The position numbers were made by a program, and so were the translations under genes. Shown one piece after another: positions 49,424-62,906 of a stretch of 64,000 nt of DNA. This DNA comes from Kluyvera georgiana ATCC 51603 (GTDB lineage: Bacteria > Pseudomonadota > Gammaproteobacteria > Enterobacterales > Enterobacteriaceae): contig NZ_LXEU01000030.1 of the NCBI RefSeq assembly GCF_001654985.1, forward strand, positions 103,351 through 167,350, read 5' to 3'. The notes beneath the pieces are model-generated. The model saw nothing but the letters and a program-made list of their open reading frames with translations, searched no databases and was not told where the DNA came from. Numbering within the stretch: the first letter of the stretch is position 1; every line of letters begins with the position of its first letter.

Positions 49424-52400
49424 TTATTCAGGCTTCTCTTTTAACGGGAATCGACGACGTACCAGCACAAAGAACAGCGGGACGAAGAAGATAGCCAGCA
49501 CCGTCGCCGAGATCATCCCGCCCACCACGCCGGTACCCACCGCATGCTGGCCGCCGGAACCCGCGCCGGTGGTTAATGCCATAGGCAGAACCCCGAAGAT
49601 AAACGCCAGTGAGGTCATCAGGATGGGACGCAGGCGCTGACGGCAGGCTTCGAGGGTCGCCGACATCAGGTCTTCACCTTTCTCATTCATTTCATTGGCA
49701 AATTCAACGATCAGAATGGCGTTCTTCGCCGAGAGCCCGATAACCGTCAGCAGCCCCACCTGGAAGTAAACGTCGTTTTCCAGCCCGCGCATCCAGGTGG
49801 CCAGCAGCGCGCCAATTACCCCCAGCGGTACCACCAGCATCACCGAGAATGGCACAGACCAGCTTTCATACAGCGCCGCCAGGCACAGGAACACCACCAG
49901 CAGAGAAATGGCGTATAGCGCTGGAGCCTGGGCGCCGGAGAGCCGTTCCTGGTAGGACATTGCTGTCCATTCCAGACCAAAACCGGTCGGCAGCTGTTTG
50001 ACCAGATTCTGCATCACGTCCATTGCGGTACCGGTGCTGACGCCCGGCGCGGCTTCACCGATAATTTCGACGGCCGAATAGCCGTTATAGCGCTCCAGGC
50101 GCGGCGAGCCGGTTTCCCAGCGCGAGGTGGCGAAGGCCGAGAACGGCACCATCTGACCCGCGTTGTTACGCACGTACCACAGATTAATGTCGTCCGGCAG
50201 CATGCGGTACTTCGCGGCGGCCTGTACGTACACTTTCTTCACGCGGCCACGGTCCATAAAGTCGTTCACATAGCTCGAGCCCCACGCGGTTTGCAGCGTG
50301 TCGTTAATATCGTCGATTGAGACCCCTAACGCCTGCGCTTTACGCTGGTCGATATCGATTTGCAGCTGCGGGCTGTCATCAAGGCCGTTGTGGCGCACGC
50401 GGGTCAGCTGCGGATCCTGGCCTGCCAGCTCCAGCAGCTTATCGCGCGCGGCCATCAGCGCATCGTGCCCGGCGCCGCCGTGATCCTGAAGCTCCATATC
50501 GAAGCCGGCAGAGCTGCCCAGACCGCTGATAGCCGGCGGGCTGCTGGCGTAAACCCGCGCTTCTTTGATTTTGTTCAGCGCCTTGGTGGCGCGCTCGATA
50601 ATGGCAAACGAGGTGCCAGTGGTGCTATCGCGCTCGTCCCAGTCTTTCAGGCGCACAAACATGCGCGCGACGTTCTGCCCATTACCACCCGGGCCGGAAC
50701 CGATGGTGGCAAAAATGGAGGTGATATTGTCCTTCTCGTTTTTGAAGAAATAGTCTTCAACCTGTTCCACCACTTTCAGCGTTTGCTGCTGAGTGGAGCC
50801 ACTCGGCAACTGGACCGAAGTCGTGAACATGCCGCGATCTTCCAGCGGCAGGAACGAGGAGGGCAGGCGCAGGAACAGAAATACCATGCCGCCCAGCAGT
50901 ACCACATAAATCAGCATCCAGCGTACGCTGCGATGGAGGATTTTCGCCACGCCGGACTCATAGCGGCGCGCGCTGGCATCGAAGTGACGGTTGAACCAGC
51001 CAAAGAAGCCTTTGGTGCCGTGCACTTCGCCTTTATGAATGGGTTTGAGAATGGTGGCGCACAGCGCGGGCGTCAGAATCATCGCCACCAGTACCGACAG
51101 CACCATCGCCGAAACAATGGTAATCGAGAACTGACGATAGATAGCCCCGGTGGTGCCGCCAAAGAAAGCCATCGGGATAAACACCGCCGACAGCACCATC
51201 GCGATACCGACCAGCGCCCCCTGAATCTGGCCCATCGATTTGCGCGTTGCCTGCCTTGGCGTCAGCCCCTCGGTGCTCATAATACGCTCGACGTTCTCGA
51301 CGACCACGATGGCGTCATCCACCAGAAGCCCGATGGCGAGCACCATGGCGAACATCGTCAGGGTGTTAATACTGTATCCGCAGGCGTAGAGAATGGCGAA
51401 GGTGCCCATCAGCACCACCGGTACGGCGATGGTGGGAATCAGCGTGGCGCGGAAGTTTTGCAAGAACAGGTACATCACCAGGAACACCAGCAGGATGGCT
51501 TCCAGCAGCGTTTTCACCACGTCTTTGATCGACGCTTTGACGAAGGAGGTGGTTTCGTAGGCGACTTTATACTCCAGGCCATGCGGGAAATAGGCTTTTA
51601 GCTCGTCCAGGCGCTGAATAACGCGCTCGGCGGTTGCCATTTCGTTGGCCCCTGAGGCGAGTTTGATGCCAAGGCCGGACGCCGGGTTGCGATTATAGCG
51701 GCTGAGATAGTCGTATTTTTCCGCGCCCATTTCGACGGTGGCAACGTCGCCGAGCGTCACTTCTGAGCCGTCCTGGTTAACGCGCAGGGTGATATCGCGG
51801 AACTGCTGTGGCGTTTGCAGGAGCGATTGCGCATTAATGGTAGCGTTCAGCGCCTGCTTATCAACGGAAGGCGTTCCGCCAAGCTGCCCGACGGCAATCT
51901 GCGCGTTCTGCGATTTAATGGCGCTGGTGACGTCGGAGGCGGTCAACTGATAGCTGTTGAGCTTGGCCGGATCGAGCCAGATGCGCATGGAATACTGCGA
52001 ACCGTAGGCGTCAATGTCGCCGACGCCGTCAACGCGGCTGAGCGGGTCCTGAATGTTACTGGCGACATAGTCGGAAATATCTTGCTTATCCATACTGCCG
52101 TCGGTGGAGACGAAGGCGATGGTCAGAATGTTGGTATCGCCTGTTTTACGTACCGTGACGCCTTGCGTCTGAACCGCCTGTGGCAGTTTGTTCATTGCCG
52201 TTTGCAGCTGGTTTTGTACCTGCTGTACCGCTTCGTCCGGGTCGGTACCGGCGACGAAGCTCAGCGTGACTGTCGCCTGGCCGGTGGCGCTGCTTTGAGA
52301 GGACATATACATCAGGTTATCGATGCCGGTCATGTTCTGTTCGATAACCTGGGTGACGGTGTTTTCCAGCGTTTGCGCGGACGCGCCTGGATAGTTGGCG

Positions 52401-52537
52401 GTCACGCGGACGTTCGGCGGCGCAAGGTCCGGGTACTGCTCTACCGGTAATGAAAATATCGCCAGGGCCCCGGTAAGGCACAAAAGGATTGCTAGCACCC
52501 AGGCAAAAATGGGGCGATCGATGAAGAAATTCGCCAT
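49424..52537 (-). CDS. acrD: Aminoglycoside efflux pump AcrD (RND)
   Basis: 1037 residues, the E. coli length, starting [20 protein letters not shown]. Twelve membrane helices with two large periplasmic loops. The proton-relay aspartates are in [12 protein letters not shown] (Asp407/408 region) with the matching Lys in helix 10. The long loop after helix 1 shows AcrB-type porter domains. Exports aminoglycosides, novobiocin and anionic compounds with AcrA and TolC. Upstream is a BaeR-like box. Next to it in E. coli is narQ, which is missing here. Confidence 0.97.
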   Translation of the reverse strand: MANFFIDRPIFAWVLAILLCLTGALAIFSLPVEQYPDLAPPNVRVTANYPGASAQTLENTVTQVIEQNMTGIDNLMYMSSQSSATGQATVTLSFVAGTDPDEAVQQVQNQLQTAMNKLPQAVQTQGVTVRKTGDTNILTIAFVSTDGSMDKQDISDYVASNIQDPLSRVDGVGDIDAYGSQYSMRIWLDPAKLNSYQLTASDVTSAIKSQNAQIAVGQLGGTPSVDKQALNATINAQSLLQTPQQFRDITLRVNQDGSEVTLGDVATVEMGAEKYDYLSRYNRNPASGLGIKLASGANEMATAERVIQRLDELKAYFPHGLEYKVAYETTSFVKASIKDVVKTLLEAILLVFLVMYLFLQNFRATLIPTIAVPVVLMGTFAILYACGYSINTLTMFAMVLAIGLLVDDAIVVVENVERIMSTEGLTPRQATRKSMGQIQGALVGIAMVLSAVFIPMAFFGGTTGAIYRQFSITIVSAMVLSVLVAMILTPALCATILKPIHKGEVHGTKGFFGWFNRHFDASARRYESGVAKILHRSVRWMLIYVVLLGGMVFLFLRLPSSFLPLEDRGMFTTSVQLPSGSTQQQTLKVVEQVEDYFFKNEKDNITSIFATIGSGPGGNGQNVARMFVRLKDWDERDSTTGTSFAIIERATKALNKIKEARVYASSPPAISGLGSSAGFDMELQDHGGAGHDALMAARDKLLELAGQDPQLTRVRHNGLDDSPQLQIDIDQRKAQALGVSIDDINDTLQTAWGSSYVNDFMDRGRVKKVYVQAAAKYRMLPDDINLWYVRNNAGQMVPFSAFATSRWETGSPRLERYNGYSAVEIIGEAAPGVSTGTAMDVMQNLVKQLPTGFGLEWTAMSYQERLSGAQAPALYAISLLVVFLCLAALYESWSVPFSVMLVVPLGVIGALLATWMRGLENDVYFQVGLLTVIGLSAKNAILIVEFANEMNEKGEDLMSATLEACRQRLRPILMTSLAFIFGVLPMALTTGAGSGGQHAVGTGVVGGMISATVLAIFFVPLFFVLVRRRFPLKEKPE

Positions 52538-52865
52538 CAGGATCCGAACCTCGTGTTGGTCATTTTTTTTACGTACTGAATTGCGTCAAACACTGTAGCC
52601 GTAAGGCTCCCGGCAATCGTGGAGAAAATAAGAAGATAATGTAAATAATCATACCGCTTTGGCGAAACGGTTTGCATATCCTTACGCTAGCCTATTTCTG
52701 CCCCCTGAAACGTAATTTCATTTAAGCTGAAATTTTTTGATCTGCCACAGCTTACTGACAAATAGTCGCCGATTCTGGGCAAATGGACATTGCCTGTACG
52801 GGGATTCCTCGGCTAATAAATAGGGCTTATAAATATAAGGTTTTTTAACCATAGGCTGAGCGAGT
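52538..52865. other. Divergent intergenic acrD-aegA (narQ absent)
   Basis: 328 bases. The acrD side has a candidate BaeR box; the aegA side is AT-rich. No remnant of narQ, which separates acrD and aegA in E. coli, can be seen. Confidence 0.5.
52616..52625 (-). promoter_or_regulatory. Candidate BaeR box of acrD
   Basis: TCTCCACGAT on the minus strand fits TCTNCANAAA at eight of ten positions, about 80 bases upstream of acrD. acrD is a known BaeSR target in E. coli and Salmonella. Confidence 0.35.
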
Positions 52866-54848
52866 ATGAACCGTTTTATTAGGGTAGATAGCCAACAATG
52901 CATTGGATGCAGGGCGTGTGAAGTTGCCTGTGTGATGTCGCATAACGGAGAGCAACATGTGCTCGACGCGTCGCAGTTTATGCCGCGCATCACGGTCGTA
53001 AAAATGAACCATCAACGTGGGGCGGCTACCTGTCACCATTGCGAAGATGCGCCTTGCGCGCGCAGCTGCCCGAACGGCGCGATTCGGCAGGTTGATGATG
53101 CTATCCAGGTCGACCAGGCGAAGTGTATCGGCTGTAAATCCTGTGCGGTTGCCTGCCCGTTTGGCACCCTGCAAATTGTTCTCTCGCCGACTCAGGACGG
53201 GCGAGTAAAAGCCACGGCCCATAAATGCGATCTCTGCCATGAGCGCCCGGCAGGTCCGGCCTGTGTGGAAAACTGCCCGGCGGACGCTCTGCAGTTGATG
53301 ACCAGCCAGCAACTGAGCGATATTGCGCGCATCCGACGCCTGCAAACGGCCTGTCGCGAAGCGCAGCCGTGGCACAGCGAGAGTCGTGCGGCGGCAGCGA
53401 AGGTTCAGCGTAGCAAGGTGCAGCAGATGGCGCAGACACCCGCTCGCGGTGAAGCGGATAAACTCAATCTTGCCGCCCGTAAAACCGGCTTCGGCGAAAT
53501 TTATCTGCCGCTACGTCACGAGCAGGCGCAGCAGGCTGCCACACGCTGCCTGAGCTGCGGCGAGCATAGCGTTTGTGAGTGGACCTGCCCGCTGCATAAC
53601 CATATTCCACAGTGGATCGAGTGGGTCAACGCCGGGGATATTGACGCGGCGGTAGAGCTGTCGCATCAGACCAACCCGCTGCCGGAAATCACGGGACGCG
53701 TCTGCCCGCAGGATCGCCTGTGTGAAGGGGCCTGCACCCTGCGTGATGAGCACGGTGCGGTAACCATCGGCAATATTGAACGCTATATCTCCGACCGTGC
53801 GCTAGCCAAAGGCTGGCGTCCGAATATCGGCAATGTCGCCAGCAGCGGTAAGCGGGTGGCGATTATCGGCGCCGGGCCCGCCGGGCTGGCATGCGCCGAC
53901 ATTCTGGTTCGTCAGGGCGTGGAGCCGGTCGTGTTTGACCGTCATCCGGAAATTGGCGGGCTGCTGACCTTCGGCATTCCGGCGTTCAAGCTGGATAAAT
54001 CGCTGATGGCACGGCGTCGCGAAATCTTTAGCGATATGGGCATTCGCTTTGAGCTGAACTGTGAAATTGGCAAAGACATCTCCCTGGACACGTTGCTGGA
54101 AGAGTACGACGCCGTGTTTGTCGGGGTGGGCACCTACCGTTCCATGAAGGCGAACCTGCCGAATGAAGAGGCGCCGGGGGTGTATGACGCGCTGCCGTTC
54201 CTGATCGCAAACACGAAAAATGTGATGGGTCTCGAGGCGTTGCCTGAGGAGCCGTATATCAATACCAAAGGGCTTAACGTGGTGGTGCTTGGCGGTGGCG
54301 ATACGGCGATGGACTGCGTGCGTACCGCACTGCGCCACGGTGCGGAAAAGGTCACCTGCGCCTATCGTCGCGATGAAGCTAACATGCCAGGGTCGAAGAA
54401 AGAGGTCAAAAACGCGAAGGAAGAGGGGGCGGAGTTTGAATTTAACGTTCAGCCCGTCACCCTGGAGCTGGATGCTGAAGGCCGCGTGTGCGGCGTTCGT
54501 TTCCTGCGTACCCAACTCGGTGAGCCGGATGGTCAGGGCCGCCGCCGTCCGACGCCGATTCCCGGCAGCGAATTTGTGATGCCCGCCGATGCGGTCATTA
54601 TGGCCTTTGGTTTCCATCCGCATGGGATGCCATGGCTGAGCGCACAGGGCGTGGAGGTTGACGACTGGGGGCGCATTCGCGCCAACGTGCATTCGCGCTA
54701 CCGCTATCAGACCTCGAATCCCAAAATTTTTGCCGGTGGCGATGCGGTGCGTGGTGCCGATCTGGTGGTCACCGCGATGGCTGAAGGACGCCATGCAGCA
54801 CAGGGGATCCTCGACTGGTTAGGCGTCAAAATCACCCGCGCGCATTGA
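52866..54848 (+). CDS. aegA: Iron-sulfur flavoprotein oxidoreductase AegA
   Basis: 660 residues. The N-terminal third has ferredoxin-like cysteine clusters: [11 protein letters not shown] (about residues 15-25), [26 protein letters not shown] and [18 protein letters not shown]. The C-terminal part is a GltD-like domain with FAD motif [15 protein letters not shown] (about 330) and NAD(P) motif [13 protein letters not shown] (about 475). E. coli AegA takes part in anaerobic, formate-linked uric acid degradation. Cytoplasmic. Transcribed toward nudK. Confidence 0.95.
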   Translation: MNRFIRVDSQQCIGCRACEVACVMSHNGEQHVLDASQFMPRITVVKMNHQRGAATCHHCEDAPCARSCPNGAIRQVDDAIQVDQAKCIGCKSCAVACPFGTLQIVLSPTQDGRVKATAHKCDLCHERPAGPACVENCPADALQLMTSQQLSDIARIRRLQTACREAQPWHSESRAAAAKVQRSKVQQMAQTPARGEADKLNLAARKTGFGEIYLPLRHEQAQQAATRCLSCGEHSVCEWTCPLHNHIPQWIEWVNAGDIDAAVELSHQTNPLPEITGRVCPQDRLCEGACTLRDEHGAVTIGNIERYISDRALAKGWRPNIGNVASSGKRVAIIGAGPAGLACADILVRQGVEPVVFDRHPEIGGLLTFGIPAFKLDKSLMARRREIFSDMGIRFELNCEIGKDISLDTLLEEYDAVFVGVGTYRSMKANLPNEEAPGVYDALPFLIANTKNVMGLEALPEEPYINTKGLNVVVLGGGDTAMDCVRTALRHGAEKVTCAYRRDEANMPGSKKEVKNAKEEGAEFEFNVQPVTLELDAEGRVCGVRFLRTQLGEPDGQGRRRPTPIPGSEFVMPADAVIMAFGFHPHGMPWLSAQGVEVDDWGRIRANVHSRYRYQTSNPKIFAGGDAVRGADLVVTAMAEGRHAAQGILDWLGVKITRAH

Positions 54849-54906
54849 CGGTACCCGGGCTTCACGGCGTAATATGGCGCGAAAGCGTTATCGCCGTGGA
54901 GCCTGT

Positions 54907-55482
54907 ATGTCACTTAATATCAACGTTATTAAAGATAAAATCCTGTCCGAAAATTACTTCGTCCTGCGCAATATTACCTACGATTTAACCCAGAAAAATG
55001 GCGAAGTGGTGCAACACAAACGCGAAGTTTACGACCGTGGCAACGGCGCGACGGTGCTGCTCTACAACCGCCAGAAGCAGAGCGTGGTGCTGGTGCGCCA
55101 GTTCCGTGTCGCCACTTGGGTCAACGGTAATGCCAACGGCATGCTCATTGAAACCTGCGCCGGGTTGCTCGACGACGACGAGCCGGAAGCGTGCATTCGC
55201 AAAGAGGCTATCGAAGAGACCGGCTATCAGGTCAACAATGTGCGTAAAGTGTTTCAGCTGTATATGTCGCCGGGCGGCGTGACTGAAATCGTTCACTTCT
55301 TTATCGCTGAATACGACGATCGTCTGCGCGATAACGCGGGGGGCGGTGTGGATGACGAGGATATTGATGTGCTTGAGCTGCCGTTTACCCGCGCAATTGA
55401 GATGATTCGCACTGGTGAAATTTGCGATGGTAAGACGGTGATTTTGCTCCAGTATCTGCAAGGTTCAGGCCTGATGGCGTAA
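54907..55482 (+). CDS. nudK: GDP-mannose pyrophosphatase NudK
   Basis: Start at ATG 54907 ([18 protein letters not shown]), 191 residues matching E. coli. The Nudix box [22 protein letters not shown] has Lys for the usual Arg, as in NudK itself. Hydrolyses GDP-mannose to mannose-1-phosphate and GMP, with Mg2+. On the same strand as aegA, 58 bases on. Confidence 0.95.
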   Translation: MSLNINVIKDKILSENYFVLRNITYDLTQKNGEVVQHKREVYDRGNGATVLLYNRQKQSVVLVRQFRVATWVNGNANGMLIETCAGLLDDDEPEACIRKEAIEETGYQVNNVRKVFQLYMSPGGVTEIVHFFIAEYDDRLRDNAGGGVDDEDIDVLELPFTRAIEMIRTGEICDGKTVILLQYLQGSGLMA

Positions 55483-55587
55483 TTTTCTGGCCAGCTCAAT
55501 CCGATAAATCCGATTGAGCGCTGCCGCTTCGTCCTCCAGGATAGCCCCGGTAAGTTGATGCTTTTTTCTTCTGGGGTTGTACCGTCC

Positions 55588-56637
55588 ATGCGTTACCGCA
55601 TTCTCCTTTTTTTCTTCTGCATCGGGTGGCTCCCGACGTCGTTGACGTGGGCGGCGCCGACGCAGCAGCTCTTTTCCGACTGGTTAGTGACCTGTAATAA
55701 CCAGAATTTCTGCGTGACCCGTAACGTTGGCCTGCACTACGGTCTGGTCATGACCCTCAGCCGCAGCGCCGGGGCGCATACCGATGCCCAACTGCGTATT
55801 GAATTGGGCGGGCTGGTTAACCCGGTGGCGGCGGTTCCGGCCATCGAGCCTCGGTTGCTGCTTGATGGTAAACCGCTAAAGCTCGGCGGCGAACACTGGA
55901 AAATACAGCCGAAATTACTGTCGACCGGCGATAGCGTCACGATAGACGCCTTCCTGCAACAAATTCAGGATGCCCAGGCGATTACGCTGGCGAAGGGCGT
56001 GCAGGTGATGTCCTTACAGGGGCTGAAGGCCGCGCTGCTGTTTATCGATGCTCAACAAAAGCGCGTGGGCAATGAAACCGCGTGGATCCGTAAAGGCGAT
56101 GAGCCGCCGCTGAGCGTGCCGCCCGCTCCGCCGCTGAAGACCGTCGCAAAAGTTAGCCCTGCGCCGACGCCGCTCGGTCGCGATGAATACAACGACCTGC
56201 TCGATTTCGCCACCTGGCGGATGAACAACGTGCAGTGCTCGCTGGATCCACTGCGGCGTGAAGTGTGGGTGACCGCGCTAACCGACGATAAGGCGCTGAT
56301 CATGACCAGCTGTGAATCCGGGGCCTATAACACTATCTACCGCGCATGGCTGGCGTCGCGCAAAAAGCCGTTTGCCACCACGCTGATTCGCCTGCGTTTG
56401 CCGTTCCTGCCTTCCGGCAGGGAGGGGCGTGATATTGAACTGGTGAATTTGACGTTTAACGAACATACGCGTGAGCTGATTACGCTTGAGAAAGGACGCG
56501 CCCTCGGTGACTGCGGCACACAGACGCGCTGGCGTTTCGATGGACAGCGCTTTCGCCTGGCGCGTTACGCCACTCAACCGCAGTGTGACAACTGGCAGGG
56601 GGCGGACGCCTGGGCAACGCAGTGGGTTTCCGGTTAA
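55588..56637 (+). CDS. ypfG: DUF1176 periplasmic protein YpfG
   Basis: Start taken at ATG 55588 (MRYRILLFFFCIGWLPTSL) just before a signal peptide ending near TWAA; 349 residues. The mature protein begins APTQQLFSDWLVTCNNQNFC and has six or so cysteines, typical of DUF1176. It matches E. coli YpfG throughout. Periplasmic, function unknown. The ribosome-binding site is weak; an upstream ATG at 55555 or 55558 would lengthen the n-region. Confidence 0.88.
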   Translation: MRYRILLFFFCIGWLPTSLTWAAPTQQLFSDWLVTCNNQNFCVTRNVGLHYGLVMTLSRSAGAHTDAQLRIELGGLVNPVAAVPAIEPRLLLDGKPLKLGGEHWKIQPKLLSTGDSVTIDAFLQQIQDAQAITLAKGVQVMSLQGLKAALLFIDAQQKRVGNETAWIRKGDEPPLSVPPAPPLKTVAKVSPAPTPLGRDEYNDLLDFATWRMNNVQCSLDPLRREVWVTALTDDKALIMTSCESGAYNTIYRAWLASRKKPFATTLIRLRLPFLPSGREGRDIELVNLTFNEHTRELITLEKGRALGDCGTQTRWRFDGQRFRLARYATQPQCDNWQGADAWATQWVSG

Positions 56638-57051
56638 CGTTTTCACTTTCCCATCTCCATTCCAGGGGCAGTCGCCCCTCAACCTCCTTTCAATGTTGAT
56701 GAAAATGTATCAACACCATGATTGATATAACGATTTTAGATGATGGCTTAACGAGAACTATTTCCTCAGGATGGTAGGCTTGTCGCTGCCTCGCGCAGAT
56801 AGCGGAACGCCATAGCCGTTTGGTTATGGCTGGCATAACAAAAAAGCATATCCGGAAATCATGATCTTACTATCGATAGTTGATAACATAATCGACATAA
56901 ATAAATAACAAAGCAAGGCGTGTTCGCAAGAGTATGGCGGCCTTCAAAGTTTACCGGGCGGTCACAGGCGATACTAGGCGCTTCCTTCGGGAGTGCATCA
57001 GGACGTAATTGCGCTTCACCCTTTTAGTTTGATACGTGAAAGGAACCCTAA
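56638..57051. other. Intergenic ypfG-maeB (talA-tktB absent)
   Basis: 414 bases with no gene. It contains a weak hairpin AGGGGC/GCCCCT after ypfG, the palindrome ACTATCGATAGT near 56869-56880, and a hairpin with a C(TTCG)G tetraloop at 56978-56996 in the probable maeB leader. E. coli has talA and tktB here; none of either remains. Confidence 0.5.
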
Positions 57052-59331
57052 ATGGACGACCAATTAAGACAAAGTGCCCTCGATTTCCATGAATTCCCCG
57101 TTCCAGGCAAAATTCAGGTAGCGCCGACCAAGCCGCTCGCCACCCAACGCGATCTCGCGCTGGCCTACTCGCCGGGCGTTGCCGCGCCGTGTCTGGAGAT
57201 CGAAAAAGATCCGCTGGCGGCCTACAAATATACCGCGCGCGGTAACCTGGTAGCGGTGGTGTCCAACGGTACCGCCGTACTGGGTTTAGGCAATATCGGC
57301 GCATTGGCCGGTAAACCGGTGATGGAAGGTAAGGGCGTTTTGTTCAAGAAATTCGCAGGTATCGACGTTTTCGATATCGAAGTGGATGAAACCAACCCGG
57401 ACAAATTTATCGACGTCGTGGCGGCGCTGGAGCCGACCTTTGGCGGCATCAACCTCGAAGACATCAAAGCGCCGGAATGTTTCTACATTGAACAGCAGCT
57501 GCGCGAGCGTATGAACATTCCTGTGTTCCACGACGATCAGCATGGCACCGCGATTATCAGTACCGCGGCCATCCTCAACGGCCTGCGCGTGGTGGAGAAA
57601 AACATCTCTGACGTTCGTATGGTGGTCTCCGGCGCGGGCGCGGCAGCGATTGCCTGTATGAACCTGCTGGTGGCGCTGGGGATGCAGAAACACAATATTG
57701 TGGTCTGCGACTCGAAGGGCGTGATCTATGAAGGCCGCGAGCCGAATATGGCGGAAACCAAAGCCGCCTACGCGGTGAAGGATGACGGTAAACGTACGCT
57801 GGATGACGTGATCGCCGACGCCGACATCTTCCTCGGCTGCTCCGGCCCGAAAGTGCTGACCCAGGAGATGGTACAGAAGATGGCCCGCGCGCCGATGATC
57901 CTCGCGCTGGCCAACCCGGAGCCGGAAATTCTGCCGCCGCTGGCGAAAGAAGTGCGCCCGGACGCCATTATCTGCACCGGCCGCTCCGACTACCCGAACT
58001 AGGTGAACAACGTGCTGTGCTTCCCGTTCATCTTCCGCGGCGCGCTGGACGTTGGCGCGACGGCAATTAACGAAGAGATGAAGCTGGCTGCGGTGCACGC
58101 GATCGCCGAACTGGCCCACGCCGAGCAGAGCGAAGTGGTGGCCTCCGCCTACGGCGACCAGGATCTGAGCTTCGGCCCGGACTACATTATTCCGAAACCG
58201 TTCGATCCACGCCTGATCGTCAAGATCGCCCCTGCCGTGGCGAAGGCGGCGATGGACTCCGGCGTGGCGAAGCGCCCGATTAGCGATTTTGATGCCTATA
58301 TCGAAAAACTGAGCGAGTTTGTCTACAAGACCAACCTGTTTATGAAGCCGATCTTCTCTCAGGCACGTAAAGAGCCGAAACGCATCGTGCTGGCGGAGGG
58401 CGAGGAGAACCGCGTACTGCATGCCACTCAGGAGCTGATTACGCTGGGGCTGGCGAAACCGATTCTGATTGGCCGCCCGAGCGTTATCGAGATGCGCCTG
58501 CAGAAGTTGGGCTTGCAGATTAAGCCGGGCGTCGACTTCGAAATCGTCAACAACGAATCAGACCCGCGCTTTAAAGAGTACTGGCAGGAATACTACAGCC
58601 TGATGAAGCGTCGCGGTATCACGCAGGAGCAGGCGCAGCGCGAGATGCGCAGTAATACCACCGCGATTGGTTCAATCATGGTGCAGCGCGGCGAAGCGGA
58701 CGGTATGATTTGCGGTACGATCGGTGATTACCATGAGCATTTCAGCGTGATCAACCCGTTATTCGGCTACCGTGACGGCGTGCATACCGCAGGCGCGATG
58801 AACGCGCTGCTGCTGCCGAGCGGTAACACCTTTATTGCCGATACCTACGTCAACAACGATCCGACGCCGGAGCAGATTGCTGAAATCACCCTGATGGCGG
58901 CGGAAAGCGTGCGTCGTTTTGGCATCGAGCCGCGCGTGGCGCTGCTGTCGCACTCTAACTTTGGTTCTTCCGACTGCCCGTCGGCCAGCAAAATGCGCGA
59001 TGCGCTGGAGCTGGTGAAGGCGCGCGCGCCGGAGCTGATGATTGATGGCGAAATGCACGGCGACGCCGCATTGGTTGAAAGCATCCGTAACGACCGCATG
59101 CCGGATAGCCCGCTGAAAGGTTCAGCGAATATTCTGGTGATGCCGAATATGGAAGCCGCGCGTATCAGCTATAACCTGCTGCGCGTTTCCAGTTCCGAAG
59201 GGGTGACCGTTGGGCCGGTGCTGATGGGGGTATCGAAACCGGTACATATCCTGACGCCGATCGCCTCCGTTCGCCGCATCGTCAACATGGTGGCGCTGGC
59301 GGTGGTTGAAGCCCAGACCCAGCCGCTGTAA
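57052..59331 (+). pseudogene. maeB: NADP-dependent malic enzyme, interrupted by amber codon
   Basis: Codons 1-316 ([17 protein letters not shown] ... CTGRSDYPN) and 318-759 (VNNVLCFPFIFRGALDVG ... VVEAQTQPL) are in one frame and together equal full-length E. coli MaeB (759 residues). They are split by TAG at 58000-58002 where the orthologue has Gln (CAG). The stop lies in the NAD(P)-binding part of the malic domain, so the 316-residue product lacks the end of this domain and the phosphotransacetylase-like C-terminal domain. A GTG directly follows the TAG, so reinitiation is conceivable. Nothing else is damaged, so the change is recent, a suppressed codon, or a base-call error. Confidence 0.85.
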
Positions 59332-59335
59332 CAAT

Positions 59336-59409
59336 GTAGCCCGGGCGAGGCGTTTACGCCGACCCCGGGATGGCTCCGAGCTGCCCCGGCGGCGCTTCGC
59401 TTGGCCGGG
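59336..59409. repeat. REP-like repeat between maeB and hemF
   Basis: GTAGCCCGGGCGAGGCGTTTACGCC ... and GCTTCGCTTGGCCGGGCTACAGG form nested palindromes between the convergent maeB and hemF genes. The eut operon of E. coli is absent from this position. Confidence 0.7.
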
Positions 59410-61181
<1,772 letters not shown>

Positions 61182-61394
61182 TCCGGCCTGAGTTGTAAAA
61201 ACAAGAATCTGTATGTTATATCGTATCGCGATTTTGGTTACGACTGTTCGCGATGAGAATTGTTTTACTTTTCATTTCAATACGTGTCTGTACCTTATTA
61301 TGCCATTTTTTTCACTGTGCCGCGTCAGATATTGGCTAAATTGGCCGTTCACGCCATAATCACTGTTTTTAAACCTGAAAAGGTGGGCAATACC

Positions 61395-61820
61395 ATGGAG
61401 ATACGCGTTTTTCGCCAGTCGGACTTTGAAGAGGTCATCACCCTGTGGGAGCGATGCGATCTGCTGCGACCATGGAACGATCCTGAGATGGACATTGAAC
61501 GGAAGGTCAATCATGACGTCAGCCTGTTTCTGGTGGCGGAAGTGAACGGCGAAGTGGTTGGCACCATCATGGGCGGCTATGACGGCCATCGCGGATCGGC
61601 CTACTATCTCGGCGTGCACCCGGAGTATCGCGGGCGCGGCATTGCCAACGCGTTGCTCAACCGTCTTGAGAAAAAACTCATTGCTCGCGGCTGCCCGAAA
61701 ATCCAGATTATGGTGCGCGAAGAAAACGACGTGGTGCTGGGCATGTACGAGCGCCTGGGCTATGAACATGCGGATGCCCAAAGCTTAGGAAAGCGTCTGA
61801 TCGAAGATGAAGAGTACTGA
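61395..61820 (+). CDS. ypeA: GNAT acetyltransferase YpeA
   Basis: Start at ATG 61395 ([20 protein letters not shown]), 141 residues as in E. coli YpeA; the longer upstream frame is unconserved. Acetyl-CoA loop [19 protein letters not shown] (about residues 77-95). Substrate unknown. Its 3' end overlaps yfeZ by 14 bases; divergent from amiA. Confidence 0.95.
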   Translation: MEIRVFRQSDFEEVITLWERCDLLRPWNDPEMDIERKVNHDVSLFLVAEVNGEVVGTIMGGYDGHRGSAYYLGVHPEYRGRGIANALLNRLEKKLIARGCPKIQIMVREENDVVLGMYERLGYEHADAQSLGKRLIEDEEY

Positions 61821-62256
61821 TTTTTCGCCCGCTGATTACGATGCGCAGGGTCGCCTGCGTTTGCCGTTTCTGTTCTGGTGCCTGCTACTATTGCAGGCGC
61901 GGACGTGGGGGCTGTTCCTGATGGCGGGCGCGTCGCGCGATCAGGGCGACGCCTTACTGAATTTGTTCTACCCCGACCACAGTCTCTTCTGGATTGGCCT
62001 GCTGCCCGGCGTACCGGCGGTGCTGGCGTTTTTGCTTAGCGGACGGCGGCATGTCTACCCGCGCGTGTGGCGTCTTCTTCACCCGGCACTGATGGTGGCT
62101 CAGCTTATTCTGTTGCTGTGGCAACCGTGGCTATGGCTGAACGGCGAGGCCTTATCCGGCGTGGGGTTAAGCCTGCTTGTTCTTGATATTTATGCCCTGT
62201 GGTGGCTGCTGAGCAATCGCCGTTTACGCGCCTGTTTTCGCGATGTTGCAGATTGA
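61807..62256 (+). CDS. yfeZ: DUF2919 inner-membrane protein YfeZ
   Basis: 149 residues, four predicted membrane helices, beginning [20 protein letters not shown] and including a short loop [19 protein letters not shown]. Orthologous to E. coli YfeZ; function unknown. Overlaps ypeA by 14 bases, so translation is coupled. Confidence 0.92.
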   Translation: MKSTDFSPADYDAQGRLRLPFLFWCLLLLQARTWGLFLMAGASRDQGDALLNLFYPDHSLFWIGLLPGVPAVLAFLLSGRRHVYPRVWRLLHPALMVAQLILLLWQPWLWLNGEALSGVGLSLLVLDIYALWWLLSNRRLRACFRDVAD

Positions 62257-62258
62257 AC

Positions 62259-62286
62259 GGCACTTTTTGTGTTTACGGGACTCCAA
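62259..62286 (+). promoter_or_regulatory. Sigma-E promoter of yfeY
   Basis: GGCACTT (62259-62265), a 16-base spacer and TCCAA (62282-62286) resemble the sigma-E consensus, starting two bases after the yfeZ stop. yfeY belongs to the E. coli sigma-E regulon. Confidence 0.6.
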
Positions 62287-62317
62287 TAGGCCTGACATGA
62301 ATTTATAGGAAGTAGGA

Positions 62318-62893
62318 ATGAAATCGCTGCGTTTACTCTTGTGTGCACTGCCGCTGGCGCTGACCGGCTGTTCAACGTTGTCTTCGGTTAACTGGTCGGC
62401 GGCCTATCCGTGGAACTGGTTTGGATCTTCTGCTGGCGTGACCGAGCAGGGCGTTGGCGGCATTACCGGCACCACGGCGCTGAGCGAGCAGGCGATTAGC
62501 GACGCACTCGGCAGCGATTACCGCCTACGTAGCGGCATGAAGGCGCATGACGGCAACATCGTCCGCTATTTTGAAGCGCTGCGTGGCGACAAGGTGGCAA
62601 TGGTCATCAACGGTGACAGCGGTACCGTCAGTCGTGTTGATGTGCTGGATGACGGCATTGTCGCCGCCGACGGGGCGAAGGTCGGCACGGCCTTCAATAC
62701 GCTCTACGACAAAGCGTATGGTCACTGCCAGGCCGCAAGCGGAGACGAAAGTAACGTCGTGGAATGTAAAGCGAAAGACAGCCAGCACATTAGCTACCAG
62801 TTCTCCGGCACCTGGCAGGGGCCGCAGGGCCTCATGCCACCTGACGACGCGCTGAAAAACTGGACGCTATCGAAAATCATCTGGCGACGCTAA
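62318..62893 (+). CDS. yfeY: RpoE-regulated lipoprotein YfeY
   Basis: 191 residues. Lipoprotein signal MKSLRLLLCALPLALTGCS with lipobox LTGC (Cys18). The mature part starts STLSSVNWSAAYPWNWFGSS and ends DDALKNWTLSKIIWRR, matching E. coli YfeY. Probably outer-membrane anchored in the periplasm; function unknown. Its own sigma-E-like promoter lies upstream. Confidence 0.93.
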   Translation: MKSLRLLLCALPLALTGCSTLSSVNWSAAYPWNWFGSSAGVTEQGVGGITGTTALSEQAISDALGSDYRLRSGMKAHDGNIVRYFEALRGDKVAMVINGDSGTVSRVDVLDDGIVAADGAKVGTAFNTLYDKAYGHCQAASGDESNVVECKAKDSQHISYQFSGTWQGPQGLMPPDDALKNWTLSKIIWRR

Positions 62894-62906
62894 ATTTGAT
62901 GTTGAA

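Noticed and set aside
52718..52993. 91-codon minus-strand ORF upstream of acrD as a narQ remnant
   Set aside because: It overlaps the aegA start antisense and shows no histidine-kinase motif.
57286..58422. 378-codon open frame antisense across the maeB amber codon
   Set aside because: Composition typical of a shadow frame; it does not explain the stop in maeB.
58003..59331. Separate phosphotransacetylase-like gene starting at GTG 58003
   Set aside because: It is the in-frame continuation of MaeB after the amber codon, with no proper ribosome-binding site; reinitiation is only a possibility.
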